A stretch of DNA of 64,000 nt from an uncultured Caulobacterales bacterium (lineage in GTDB: Bacteria; Pseudomonadota; Alphaproteobacteria; Caulobacterales; Caulobacteraceae), in NCBI GenBank assembly GCA_903862425.1, contig CAIOYC010000019.1, positions 1 through 64,000 of the forward strand, given 5' to 3'. The position numbers and the translations under genes were made by a program. The first letter of the stretch is position 1. The number at the start of each line of letters is the position of its first letter. Below the pieces are notes generated by a model, which was not told the DNA's origin, ran no database searches, and saw nothing but the letters and a program-made list of their open reading frames with translations. Positions 45,389-55,000 of the stretch are shown here, one piece after another.

Positions 45389-46231
45389 TTAAACTACACC
45401 AGACAGCTTTACCGAAAGTATGTCGAAGTGTGACTGTTGGTCGCGGCTAATCGGTCCCTTTGCGAATTGTGAAATCATTTGCAAGTTGATTCTCAAAAAG
45501 AAAGGTTGATCGAACTGAGCATCCGCCGGGGCGCTTTTCAGCGGCCGGCCGTCCAGCAGCCAATCGATCCGACCAGGCTTCTTTATCAATGTGAATACAT
45601 GAGGTCGATCCGAGAGCGGACCCAAGTCGGGTCGCCGGGTGGAATCCTGTACATGCTTGCCGCTTTCGGTGCTGTGCAGGCTAAAAGTCGGCTGGTCGTG
45701 AAAGATTTCGAGCAGGTCGATTTCCGGCGGCCACATGGGCTTCAACGGCACAAACCAAAGGGCGGGCCAGATGCCGTTGGCCGAGGCTGGCGGACGGCAG
45801 GTGATGTCGCATCGACCATAGGTGAAGGAGAAGAAGTGCTCCGAAGACAGCATGCCGGAGACGAACGGCCTGCCAAAACACCGGGCTAGCAGTTCATGCG
45901 GCGTGGGCGTCAGACTGATCCTCACGCCTCCGCCCGGCAAAGGACTGAAGGGGGACGGGAGTTCAGGCATGAAGTTTGGGTCGATATAGCATTGAGACTC
46001 GTTCGCCGCGTGTGTGCGGGCCTGTTCGGCGTCCCGCGGCCCTTGATTATAGACCGTCGACCAGCGTCCCTGGCCGGTTTTCGGATCGTAGAACGAGAGC
46101 GGCGTGAAGTGCTCGTCCACATTGACCGGCTTGTTCCCGACGGCGGGCTGAGCGCGGGCGCCCATGCCATAGGCCAGCGTCGGCAAGACAGCGGCCAACT
46201 TCAGCATCCGGCGGCGATCAGGCGGCGTCAT
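45389..46231 (-). CDS. Glycoside hydrolase family 16 (exported glycanase)
   Basis: This 280-residue protein has a Tat-like export signal (DRRRMLKLAAVLPTLAYG). Its catalytic core carries the GH16 signature ExDxxE as PEIDLLE: Glu170, Asp172 and Glu175. ANGIWPALWFVP before it and the following IFHDQPTFSLHS strand are typical of beta-jelly-roll glycanases. It probably trims or degrades the polysaccharide made by this locus, like ExoK for succinoglycan. The ATG at 46231 has GGAG upstream; an earlier TTG is an alternative. It is first of the reverse-strand operon. Confidence 0.85.
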   Translation of the reverse strand: MTPPDRRRMLKLAAVLPTLAYGMGARAQPAVGNKPVNVDEHFTPLSFYDPKTGQGRWSTVYNQGPRDAEQARTHAANESQCYIDPNFMPELPSPFSPLPGGGVRISLTPTPHELLARCFGRPFVSGMLSSEHFFSFTYGRCDITCRPPASANGIWPALWFVPLKPMWPPEIDLLEIFHDQPTFSLHSTESGKHVQDSTRRPDLGPLSDRPHVFTLIKKPGRIDWLLDGRPLKSAPADAQFDQPFFLRINLQMISQFAKGPISRDQQSHFDILSVKLSGVV

Positions 46232-46357
46232 GAAGTTCTCCGACAATGGGCGACGAAACGATCAACTGATCAGCATCATCCGGTTATGTGCTGATGGCGA
46301 AGATATGGCGAAAGCCTTGCTTGACGGCTGGCGCTTCGCCCTGCCCTAAATCCGGCC

Positions 46358-47734
46358 ATGCAAGTGCGCACCCCGCCGACCAAGGACGTCACCCGCGAGG
46401 GCCTCAGGGTCGCCATCGGGTTTCCGAGCGCGGTGCTGCTGGTCATGGGCGGGATGGTCGGGGTGGGCATCTTCGTCAATCCGGCGGTGGTGGCGCGCAG
46501 CCTGCACTCGCCGGAGTTGGTGTTGCTGGCCTGGGCGGTCGGCGGGTTGATGGCGGTGCTCGGCGCCTTCGTCTATGCCGAGCTCGCCGCGCGCATCCCG
46601 GCCACCGGCGGCGAATACGTCTATCTGCGCGACACCTACGGGCCGCTCACCGGCTTCCTGTTCGGCTGGACGACGCTACTGGTGGTGCAGGCGGGGGGCA
46701 TGGCGGCGGTGGCCATCGTCTTCGCCAAGAACCTCAACCTGCTGGCAGGCGGCGGCCTGCCGGAGAACCTGATCGTGGTGGCCGTACTGGCCATCCTGGC
46801 GGCGATCAACTGCATCGGCGTCAAGGCCGGCGACGGGGCGCAGAGCGGCCTCGGCGCGCTGAAGTTCGCCGCCATCGCCGTTCTGGTGGTGGCCGGGCTG
46901 TTCTTCGCCCCGGACGCTAAGCCGGTGGTCGACAAGGGCCTGAAGGCCGCGCTCAAGGCCGCGTCGCCCGACACGATCAAGAGTTTCGGCGAGGCGCTGA
47001 TCCCGGTGGTGTTCAGTTATGGCGGCTGGCAGACGGCCAACTACGTGGCGGGCGAAATGAAGGACGCGCAGAAGAACCTGGCGCGCGCCCTGCTGGTCGG
47101 CGTTCTGCTGGTCGTAGCGGTCTATCTCCTGGTCAATATCGCCTGCCTGCGGGTGTTGGGCGTCGGCCCCCTCGGTACGACCCTGACCCCGACCTCGGAC
47201 GTGCTCAGCACGGTGTTCGGACCGCTCGGCGGCAAGCTGGCGGCGGTGGCGGTGGCGCTCTCGGCCATCGGCTATCTCAGCCAGTCGATGCTGACCGGAC
47301 CGCGGGTCTATTTCGCCATGGCGCGGGACGGGCTCTTCTTCCGACAGGCGGCGGCGATCGGCGAGGGCAGCCGCGCGCCGGTTGTAGCGATCCTGCTGCA
47401 GGCGGCGTGGACCGGGTTTCTGGCTCTGTCCGGCAGCTATGACCGGATCCTGAGCTACGTCATCGCCATGAACTTCCTGTTTTTCGGCATCAGCGCCTCG
47501 TGCATTTTCGTGCTGCGCCGTCGCGACGAGGTGAGCGGCAAGCCGCCGCTGGGCTATCGCGTGCCGCTCTATCCATGGACCGTCAGCCTGTTCATCCTGA
47601 TCTGCGCCATCGTGGTCATCGCCTCGTTCTGGACCCACCCAATCGACAGCCTGGTCGGTTACGCCATCATGCTGCTGGGGATCCCGCCCTATCTGTGGTG
47701 GAGGCGCACCGCCAAACCGGCCGAGATCGCATGA
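46358..47734 (+). CDS. APC family amino-acid permease
   Basis: This 458-residue inner-membrane transporter has about 12 hydrophobic helices. It opens with the APC signature SAVLLVMGGMVGVGIFVNPAVVA (substrate-binding unwound helix 1), then ATGGEYVYLRDTYGPLTGFLFGW and FSYGGWQTANYVAGEMKDAQKNL. These resemble LAT-type or cationic/neutral amino-acid permeases. Its stop overlaps the ATG of an aminotransferase by four bases (ATGA), so uptake and transamination of the same amino acid is plausible. The ribosome binding site is weak. Confidence 0.9.
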   Translation: MQVRTPPTKDVTREGLRVAIGFPSAVLLVMGGMVGVGIFVNPAVVARSLHSPELVLLAWAVGGLMAVLGAFVYAELAARIPATGGEYVYLRDTYGPLTGFLFGWTTLLVVQAGGMAAVAIVFAKNLNLLAGGGLPENLIVVAVLAILAAINCIGVKAGDGAQSGLGALKFAAIAVLVVAGLFFAPDAKPVVDKGLKAALKAASPDTIKSFGEALIPVVFSYGGWQTANYVAGEMKDAQKNLARALLVGVLLVVAVYLLVNIACLRVLGVGPLGTTLTPTSDVLSTVFGPLGGKLAAVAVALSAIGYLSQSMLTGPRVYFAMARDGLFFRQAAAIGEGSRAPVVAILLQAAWTGFLALSGSYDRILSYVIAMNFLFFGISASCIFVLRRRDEVSGKPPLGYRVPLYPWTVSLFILICAIVVIASFWTHPIDSLVGYAIMLLGIPPYLWWRRTAKPAEIA

Positions 47735-48816
47735 TCGATCCCAGGAACCTCAAGTCCGAATACATGCACTTCGCCAAGTTCGGCGCGGGCGCGGCTTACA
47801 ACCTGGCTTCCAGCGGGGTGAAGGATGCACTGCTGTCCGACCTCGACCTGAGCTGGGCCGACCTTGCCCTGCACGGCCCCAACGCCGGCGGCTATCGCCC
47901 GCTGATGGACAAGGTGGCGGCCCGGTTCGCCATCCCCACCGAGTGCGTGACCATGCCCGGCGGCGGCTGTTCCTTCGCCAACCACCTGGCCCTGGCCGCC
48001 CTCGTCCAGCCCGGTGCGCGGGTGCTGGTGGAGGACCCGACCTATGAGCTCCTGATCGACCAGCTCGGCTATCTGCAGGCCGACATCCATCGCTTTCGCC
48101 GTGAAGCGAGCGGAGGCTGGCGGCTCGAGCCGGACCGCGTGGCCGAGGTTTTGACGCCGGGCACGAAGCTCGTGGTCCTCACCAACCTGCACAACCCGAC
48201 CGGCCAGTTCACCGACGCGGCGACCATCCACAAGGTGGCCGAGGCTGCGGCGCGGGTGGGCGCCATGGTGATGGTGGACGAAGTCTATCTCGAGTTGATG
48301 GTCAAGGACGGTCCGGCCCTGACCAGCTTCCGCCCCGAGGGCAACATCGTCGTCACCTCCAGCCTGACCAAGGCTTACGGCGTGACCGGCCTGCGCTGCG
48401 GCTGGATCCTGGCGCCGGCGCCGATCGCCACCAGGCTGACCCGGCTGAACGACCTCTACGGCGTGCACCCGCCCCACATCGCCGAGCGCATGGCCATGGT
48501 GGCGCTCGACCGGCTGCCCCACCTGCGCGCCCGCGCCAATGCGCTGATCGAACCTAATCGCGCCGCCTATCGCGAGATTCTGGGCGAACATCCGGCGCTC
48601 GACCAGATCATCCTCAACCAGGGCACCACCGTCTTCCCGCGCCTGCGCCACGAGGACGGAGATCGGTTGTTCGAGCGCCTGCGCAGGGACTTCGACACCA
48701 GCCTCGTCCCCGGCCGCTTCTTCGGCCGGCCCGACCATGTCCGCATCGGTCTGGCGCAGGACCCGGACACGACGCGGAAAGGGTTCGTGCGGCTGGCCGA
48801 GGCCCTCCGGGCCTAG
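47731..48816 (+). CDS. Aminotransferase class I/II (PLP fold type I)
   Basis: The product, 361 residues, is a PLP enzyme of the aspartate-aminotransferase fold. The internal lysine is Lys214 in SSLTKAYGVTGLRCGW; Asp183 in VMVDEVYLEL and Asn155 in TNLHNPTGQF contact the cofactor. The specificity cannot be read. It begins in an overlap with the permease stop, and its own stop overlaps that of the convergent beta-lactamase-like gene (CTAG). A longer in-frame extension into the permease is ignored because MIDPRNLKSEYMHFA is a natural start. Confidence 0.92.
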   Translation: MIDPRNLKSEYMHFAKFGAGAAYNLASSGVKDALLSDLDLSWADLALHGPNAGGYRPLMDKVAARFAIPTECVTMPGGGCSFANHLALAALVQPGARVLVEDPTYELLIDQLGYLQADIHRFRREASGGWRLEPDRVAEVLTPGTKLVVLTNLHNPTGQFTDAATIHKVAEAAARVGAMVMVDEVYLELMVKDGPALTSFRPEGNIVVTSSLTKAYGVTGLRCGWILAPAPIATRLTRLNDLYGVHPPHIAERMAMVALDRLPHLRARANALIEPNRAAYREILGEHPALDQIILNQGTTVFPRLRHEDGDRLFERLRRDFDTSLVPGRFFGRPDHVRIGLAQDPDTTRKGFVRLAEALRA

Positions 48817-50075
48817 CCCTTGATCGCGGCGAGGTCCTTATAGGCCGCGAGGCGCACCTCGCGCTGGACCGGGTCGGTGGTGGGGTATTCGTTCAGCATG
48901 CAGACCACGCTGAACTTGTTCACCGGGTCGACCCACATCTGCGTGCCGGCGATGCCGAACCACCAGTAGGACCCGGCGGGCTCCTCGCCCGGACGCTCGC
49001 CGCCTGGCTGGATCACAGCCACGCCCGCGCCATAGCCGTTCTTGCCGCCGAACATCACGCCCGGCTCCATCAGGTTGGACCCCGCCAGCTTCACCGTTTC
49101 GGCCTTCACCACCCGCACGCCGTCGAGTTCGCCGCCGTTGAGCAGCATGGAGGTGAAGCGTATGTAGTCGTGAGCCGTGGAGGTCAGGCCGCCGCCGCCC
49201 GAGGGCAGGTCGCGATCGAGCAGGAAGGGGCTCTTGGCGCGGTCGTCCACGGTGACGCGCTGACCGTCTTTCACCGCAATCTCGGTAACGAAGCGATCCT
49301 GCTTGGCCTTGGCGACCACGAAGTCGGTGTCATGCATCTTGAGCGGCGTGAAGAAGCTCTTCTGCAGGTACTCGTAGAAGCCCATGCCCGATACGCGCTT
49401 GATCACGAGGCCGAGCACGTCGAACGCCACAGAATATTCCCAGCGCGTGCCCGGCTCGAAATCCAGCGGCAGCTTGGACAGGCGCTGGACCATGTCCTCC
49501 AGGCTGGTGATGGGATCGACCTCCTCGCCCGGTTGGCGCGACTTTTCGCGGGCGCCCGGCGTGATGCCGTTCTTGTTGTAGAGCGCCGCAAGCGGCCCGC
49601 GCCCGATGCCATAGGCCAGGCCTGAGGTGTGGGTCAGCAGGTGGCGAATCTTCATCACGGTCTTCACCGGCGCGGTGGCCATGGTCTTCGGATCGGTGAT
49701 GACGGTCAGGTTCTTGAACTCGGGCAGGACGTCGGCGACCGGCGTATCGAGGGTCAGCTTGCCGCTCTCGATCAGCTTCATCACGGCGAGGCCGGTGATC
49801 GGCTTGGTCATCGAATAGATGCGGAAGATGCTCTCGGGCGTCACCTTCACATCGCTGTCGAAGGCGACGGCGCCGGCGGACATGTATTTTACTGGATCGG
49901 AGCCGCGCTTGATGGCGATGCTCATCCCCGGCAGCTTCTTGGACGTGATGTAGCCGTCCATGAAGGCCTGCAAGGCGGGATAGTCGGGCGCCGCTCCCTT
50001 GGCGAACGCTTCGGCGGGCAGGGCCAGAAGGCTGAGGCCGGCCAGAAGGCTGCGGCGGTCGAACATCATGGTCAT
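48813..50075 (-). CDS. Exported serine hydrolase, beta-lactamase (class C/EstB-like) fold
   Basis: This 420-residue protein of the beta-lactamase/transpeptidase-like family has SxxK as Ser88-Met-Thr-Lys91 (FRIYSMTKPITG), the tyrosine motif Tyr214-Ser in WEYSVAFDV, and WFGIAGTQMW in place of the KTG triad. That combination is typical of EstB-type esterases and fold relatives more than true beta-lactamases. A Tat-like signal (FDRRSLLAGLSLLAL) starts the protein. The ATG at 50075 is preferred because AGGGGA lies upstream. Substrate unknown; resistance should not be assumed. Confidence 0.88.
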   Translation of the reverse strand: MTMMFDRRSLLAGLSLLALPAEAFAKGAAPDYPALQAFMDGYITSKKLPGMSIAIKRGSDPVKYMSAGAVAFDSDVKVTPESIFRIYSMTKPITGLAVMKLIESGKLTLDTPVADVLPEFKNLTVITDPKTMATAPVKTVMKIRHLLTHTSGLAYGIGRGPLAALYNKNGITPGAREKSRQPGEEVDPITSLEDMVQRLSKLPLDFEPGTRWEYSVAFDVLGLVIKRVSGMGFYEYLQKSFFTPLKMHDTDFVVAKAKQDRFVTEIAVKDGQRVTVDDRAKSPFLLDRDLPSGGGGLTSTAHDYIRFTSMLLNGGELDGVRVVKAETVKLAGSNLMEPGVMFGGKNGYGAGVAVIQPGGERPGEEPAGSYWWFGIAGTQMWVDPVNKFSVVCMLNEYPTTDPVQREVRLAAYKDLAAIKG

Positions 50076-50228
50076 GGTCAGCGTCCCCTCATGCATACCG
50101 GCCAGTCGGATCGCTGACCTTGCTTATGGCGACGCTGCATACGCTGTTTTCAAATCCACGAAAAGGCGCTGGCGTTCGGCGGGGCGGCCGTGCTGAATAA
50201 GTGAAAATGATCCTGGGAGGGACGCCTG

Positions 50229-51926
50229 ATGAAGACGTACTGGCTCGCCGCCGCAAGCATGGCTGCGCTGACCCTGACGGCGAGCGCCGCTCTCGCCCAG
50301 ACGGCTTCCAAGCCCGGTGAAAACCAGGCCTCGCAGCCTGCCGCGTCAGCGCCGAAGATGCTTGAGGTGTTCACCGCCATGCGCGACGGGACCAAGCTCG
50401 CCGCCAATGTCTTCCTGCCGGAGGGCAGGGGGCCTTGGCCGGTAATCCTCACCCGCACGCCGTACCTGAAGGACGGCAAGATGTTCGCCAACCCGGCGGG
50501 AGCGAAGCGCTTCACCGACGCGGGCTATGCCTATGTGGTGCAGGACACCCGCGGAAAAGGCCATTCCCAAGGCTTCTACGACGCCTTCGCCAACGACGTG
50601 GAGGATGGCTACGACACGGTGGAGGGCCTGGCTACGCAGCCCTGGTCCAACGGCCGGATCGGCATCACTGGCGGATCCGCCATGGGTATCACCTCCAACC
50701 TCGCCGCCATCGCCCAGCCGCCGCACCTGAAGGCCGCCTATGTGATCGTCGCGCCCAACGAGACCTTCCGCACCTCCTATCTCGGCGGCGTGCCGCAGGA
50801 TCACGATCTGGTCGGCTGGCTGCACGATCAGGGGGTGAGCGAGAAGGTGATCGCCGACGCCCTGGCCCGCTCCACCCGCTCCACCTTCTCCGATCGGTTG
50901 GGGCCGGGCACGGCGCTGAAGTACGTCGATATACCGATCTGGAACGTCGGCGGCTGGTACGACATCTTCAACACGGGCGAAGTGGAGAACTTCGTCACCC
51001 TGCAGAATCGCGGGGCCAAAGGCGCGCGAGGCAACCAGCGCCTGACCATGGGGCCGTTCGGACACGGGCCGCTATCGGGCGACCTGGCCTATCCGGGTGA
51101 GGACCGCCTCGGCGCGGTCAACGGCAACGACATCCGTTGGTTCGACTATTGGCTGAAGGGCGTGGAGAACGGGGTCATGGACGAGCCGCCGGTGGACGCC
51201 TTCATCATGGCGTCCGCGCGCAAAGGCGCGCCCTCGCCGAAGAACCACTGGGTTCACCTTGGAAATTGGCCGCCGGCCTATCGCGAGGTGCGCTATTACC
51301 CGACGCCCGAGCTCGGCCTCAGCACCACACCGCCCGACAAGGCGATGGCCAAGGTCACCTACAGGTTCGATCCAGCCCATCCGGTGACCACCTATGGCGG
51401 GGCCAATCTCACCTTCGACCGTGGACCGCAGGACCAGCGGCAGGTCGGCAAGCGGGACGACTATTTCCGCTTCCAGACCCCCGTGCTGGAACACGACGTA
51501 ACGGTGGCCGGGCCGGTGTCAGTCGAGGTCTATGGCGCGACCGATGGGCCTGACACGGACTTCGAGGCCAAGCTGGTGGACGTCTATCCAGACGGCTACG
51601 AGGCCCTGGTGCTCGATGCGCCGATCCGCGCTCGCTATCGCCACGGCCGCATGCCGGACGACGTGCAGATGATGACGCCGAACGCGCCGGAGAAGCTTGT
51701 GATAGATCTCTGGAACACGGCGTTGACCTTCGAGAAGGGGCACCGCATCGCCCTGCACATCACCTCGTCCAACTCGCCGCGCTTCGTGGTGAACCACAAC
51801 AATGGCGACACACCGACCGACCCGAAACCGCCGCGGATCGCCGCCAACAGCATCTATATGGACAGGTCGCATCCTACGGCCCTGGTGTTGCCGATCGTCT
51901 ATCCCGACCAGATAGGAGCCAGGTAG
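50229..51926 (+). CDS. CocE/NonD family hydrolase (X-Pro peptidase-like)
   Basis: This 565-residue exported alpha/beta hydrolase begins with a signal peptide (about 1-23, ending ALAQ). The nucleophile is Ser150 in ITGGSAMGI (GxSxG), with Asp in VGGWYDIFN and His in GPFGHGPLSG. The C-terminal jelly-roll domain (ATDGPDTDFEAKLVDVYPDG) completes the CocE/PepX-type layout. These enzymes cleave cocaine-like esters, glutaryl-7-ACA or X-Pro dipeptides; the substrate here is unknown. It is divergent from the beta-lactamase-like gene across about 150 bp. Confidence 0.92.
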   Translation: MKTYWLAAASMAALTLTASAALAQTASKPGENQASQPAASAPKMLEVFTAMRDGTKLAANVFLPEGRGPWPVILTRTPYLKDGKMFANPAGAKRFTDAGYAYVVQDTRGKGHSQGFYDAFANDVEDGYDTVEGLATQPWSNGRIGITGGSAMGITSNLAAIAQPPHLKAAYVIVAPNETFRTSYLGGVPQDHDLVGWLHDQGVSEKVIADALARSTRSTFSDRLGPGTALKYVDIPIWNVGGWYDIFNTGEVENFVTLQNRGAKGARGNQRLTMGPFGHGPLSGDLAYPGEDRLGAVNGNDIRWFDYWLKGVENGVMDEPPVDAFIMASARKGAPSPKNHWVHLGNWPPAYREVRYYPTPELGLSTTPPDKAMAKVTYRFDPAHPVTTYGGANLTFDRGPQDQRQVGKRDDYFRFQTPVLEHDVTVAGPVSVEVYGATDGPDTDFEAKLVDVYPDGYEALVLDAPIRARYRHGRMPDDVQMMTPNAPEKLVIDLWNTALTFEKGHRIALHITSSNSPRFVVNHNNGDTPTDPKPPRIAANSIYMDRSHPTALVLPIVYPDQIGAR

Positions 51927-52035
51927 GCGTCGGGAACGTGCGATCCCTCTTTTCGCCGTGCGCGAATATGCTAGTCCTGCGCGCTTCGCGGCATTCTGAC
52001 ACAGCTCGGTTGGTAGAACGAGTGCGAAGGGGACG

Positions 52036-55000
52036 ATGACGGAGCTGACGGCGGTAGAGTCCAACGACGTCTTCCAGGGCGGGGGCGAGATGGGCGCTCT
52101 GATGCGCGCCTATGACTGGACCACCACCCCGCTGGGCCGTCCCGAAGCCTGGCCGCGCAGCCTGCAGTCCATCGTCCGCATGATGCTGACCTCGCGCTAC
52201 CAGATGTGGATGGCGTGGGGCGAGGAACTGACCTTTTTCTGCAACGACGCCTATTCGCCGACCCTCGGGATCAAGCATCCCTGGGCGCTGGGCAAACCCG
52301 CCGCCGAGGTCTGGTCTGAAATCTGGGGGGACATCAGCCCACTGATCGACCACGTGCTCGCCACGGGCGAGGCGACCTATTCGGAAGGCATGCTGCTGTT
52401 CCTGGAACGCAGCGGCTTTCCCGAGGAGACCTATCACACCTTCTCCTACAGCCCGCTCTTCGACGATGAGAACCGCATCGCCGGTATGTTCTGCGTGGTG
52501 GTGGAAGAGACCAACCGCGTCATTTCCGAGCGCCGGCTGGGCGCCGTACGTCACCTCGCATCGGGCGTCGCCGCTGTGCGCACCGAACACGAGCTGATTG
52601 TCGCTATAGAGAACGAACTCGCCAAGGATCCCGCCGACCTTCCCTTCACCCTCACCTACCTGTTCAGCGAGGATGGGACCTCGGCTCAGCTAGCGGCGCG
52701 CACCGGCTTTGTTGGCGCGCATCCGATCATCGCTGAACAGCTCAGCTTGGACGACAAAGTCTGGCCAGTGCGCCGGGCGCTCCTCGAGACCGCGCCGATT
52801 GTCGTCGAGGGCCTTCGCGCGCCATTTGACGACCTGCCCACCGGCGCCTGGGATAGGCCGCCCGAGCGTGCCGCTGTTGTGCCCATCGCCCAGCAGGGGG
52901 CGGAAACCGCCGCCGGTTTCGTCATCGTCGGTCTGAACCCCTACCGCACGGCCGATACGGATTATCTCGGCTTCCTCGATCTCGTCGCCGGCCAGATCGG
53001 AGCCGCCCTGGCTTCCGCCCGCGCCTATGAGGCCGAACGCAAGCGAGCCGAAGCCCTGGCCGAGATCGACCGGGCCAAGACCGCCTTCTTCTCCAATGTC
53101 AGCCACGAGTTCCGCACACCGCTGACCCTGATGCTTGGGCCGCTGGAGGACGTGCTGGCCGATGAGCCCGACGCGCATGTGCGCACCCAGGTCGAGCTGG
53201 CCCATCGAAATGGCCTGCGCCTCCTGCGGCTGGTCAACAGCTTACTCGACTTTTCGCGCATCGAAGCAGGGCGCGTGCAGGCCAGTTTCGCGCCCACCGA
53301 CCTCGCCGCCTTCTCCAGCGAGATCGCCTCATCCTTCCGCTCCGCCATGGAGCGCGCCGGATTGAAGCTCAAGGTCGAGACGAAGCCGCTTCCCGCCGAG
53401 GTCTATCTGGACCCGGAGATGTGGGAGAAGGTGCTGCTGAACCTGCTCTCCAACGCCTTCAAGTTCACCCATGAGGGCGGGGTGACGGTGAGGGTGCAGC
53501 CAAGCGCCGATCCGCGCTTCGCCGAGGTGAAGGTGGCCGACACCGGCATCGGCGTGGCGGCGGAAGACCTGCCGCGCCTATTTGAGCGCTTCCACCGCAT
53601 CGAAGGCGCGCAGGGCCGTAACTTCGAGGGCTCGGGCATCGGCCTTGCTTTGGTGCAGGAGCTGATCAAGCTGCACGGCGGGACCATCGCCGCCGAGAGC
53701 GAGCCTGGGCGAGGCACCACCTTCACCCTGCACCTGCCCTATGGCGCAGGGCATCTGGCTCCGGATCAGGTGCGCAACGTCGCACCGCCGCAGCCCACCG
53801 CCTACGCCCAGTCCATGGTCGACGAGGCCCTGCGCTGGCTGCCCGAGGGCGAGGTGTTGCCTGAGATGGGCGTCGGCGCGGAAGGTGCTCTGGCCGCCCC
53901 CACCGCGCCTACGGTGGGAACGGCCCGGGTCCTCCTGGCCGACGACAATGCGGACATGCGCGAATATGTGCGCCGCCTGCTGGAGGCCCAGGGCTACCAG
54001 GTCGAAGCGGTGACAGACGGGCAGGAAGCGCTCGACTCCGCTCGACGCCGCACCCCGGATCTTGTGCTGTCGGATGTGATGATGCCGCACCTCGACGGGT
54101 TCGGCCTGCTGTCCGCCATCCGCCACGAACCGACCCTGGCCGGCGTGCCGGTCGTGCTGCTGTCCGCCCGCGCTGGAGAGGAGGCCAAGGTCGAGGGGCT
54201 GCAGGCAGGCGCCGACGACTATCTGGTCAAGCCCTTCGCCGCCCGTGAATTGCTCGCTCGCGTGGCGGTCAACATTCAGATGGCCCGCCTGCGCCGCGAC
54301 GCCGCGCGCGCGGTGATGCGATCCGAACAACGCGCCCTGATGACTCAGGAGCGGTTGGAACTGGCCCTGTCCTCCGGCCGCATCGCCATCTTCCAGCTCG
54401 ACATCGAAGCCGGCGAGGCGGCGGTGATGGGCCCGCTCACCGCCTTCTTCGGCGTACCGGAGGACCAGGCGGCGGTCGGCGTGCCCCTCACTCAGTTCAT
54501 CGCCGGCATCCATCCGTCCGACCGCGATCGCGTCATGGCCTTGATCCAGGCGGCCATCGACGACGAGACGGACTATGAGGCGGAATACCGGCTTGTCGGC
54601 GGAGACATGCCGCGCCGGGTGATCGCGCGCGGCGGGCTGCAGACCGGGGCGGACGGCGTGCGCCGACTGGTCGGCGCTGTGATCGACATCTCCGAGGAAA
54701 AGGCGGCGCAGGACGCCCTCGTGGACCAGACCCACCGGCTGGAGACGCTCAATGCGGCGGGGGCCGTCGTCGCCGCCGAACTCGACCTGAACAATGTGCT
54801 CCAGACCGTCACCGACGCCGGGGTCGCCCTGACCAAGGCCCAGTTCGGGGCCTTCTTCTACAACGCGCGGAACGCCGACGGCGAAGCCTACATGCTCTAC
54901 ACGCTGTCGGGCGCGCCGCGCTCCGCGTTCGAGAAGTTCCCCATGCCGCGCAATACCGGCATCCTCGCCCCCACCATGGCCGGCGAACGCATCGTCCGCT

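Noticed and set aside
46269-46295. Inverted repeat ATCAGCA/TGCTGAT upstream of the permease gene
   Set aside because: Short arms with a 13-base loop, no known consensus; probably chance or an unidentified operator.
48813-50075. Antibiotic-resistance beta-lactamase
   Set aside because: The KTG triad is replaced and the overall motifs fit EstB-type esterases better, so resistance is not claimed.
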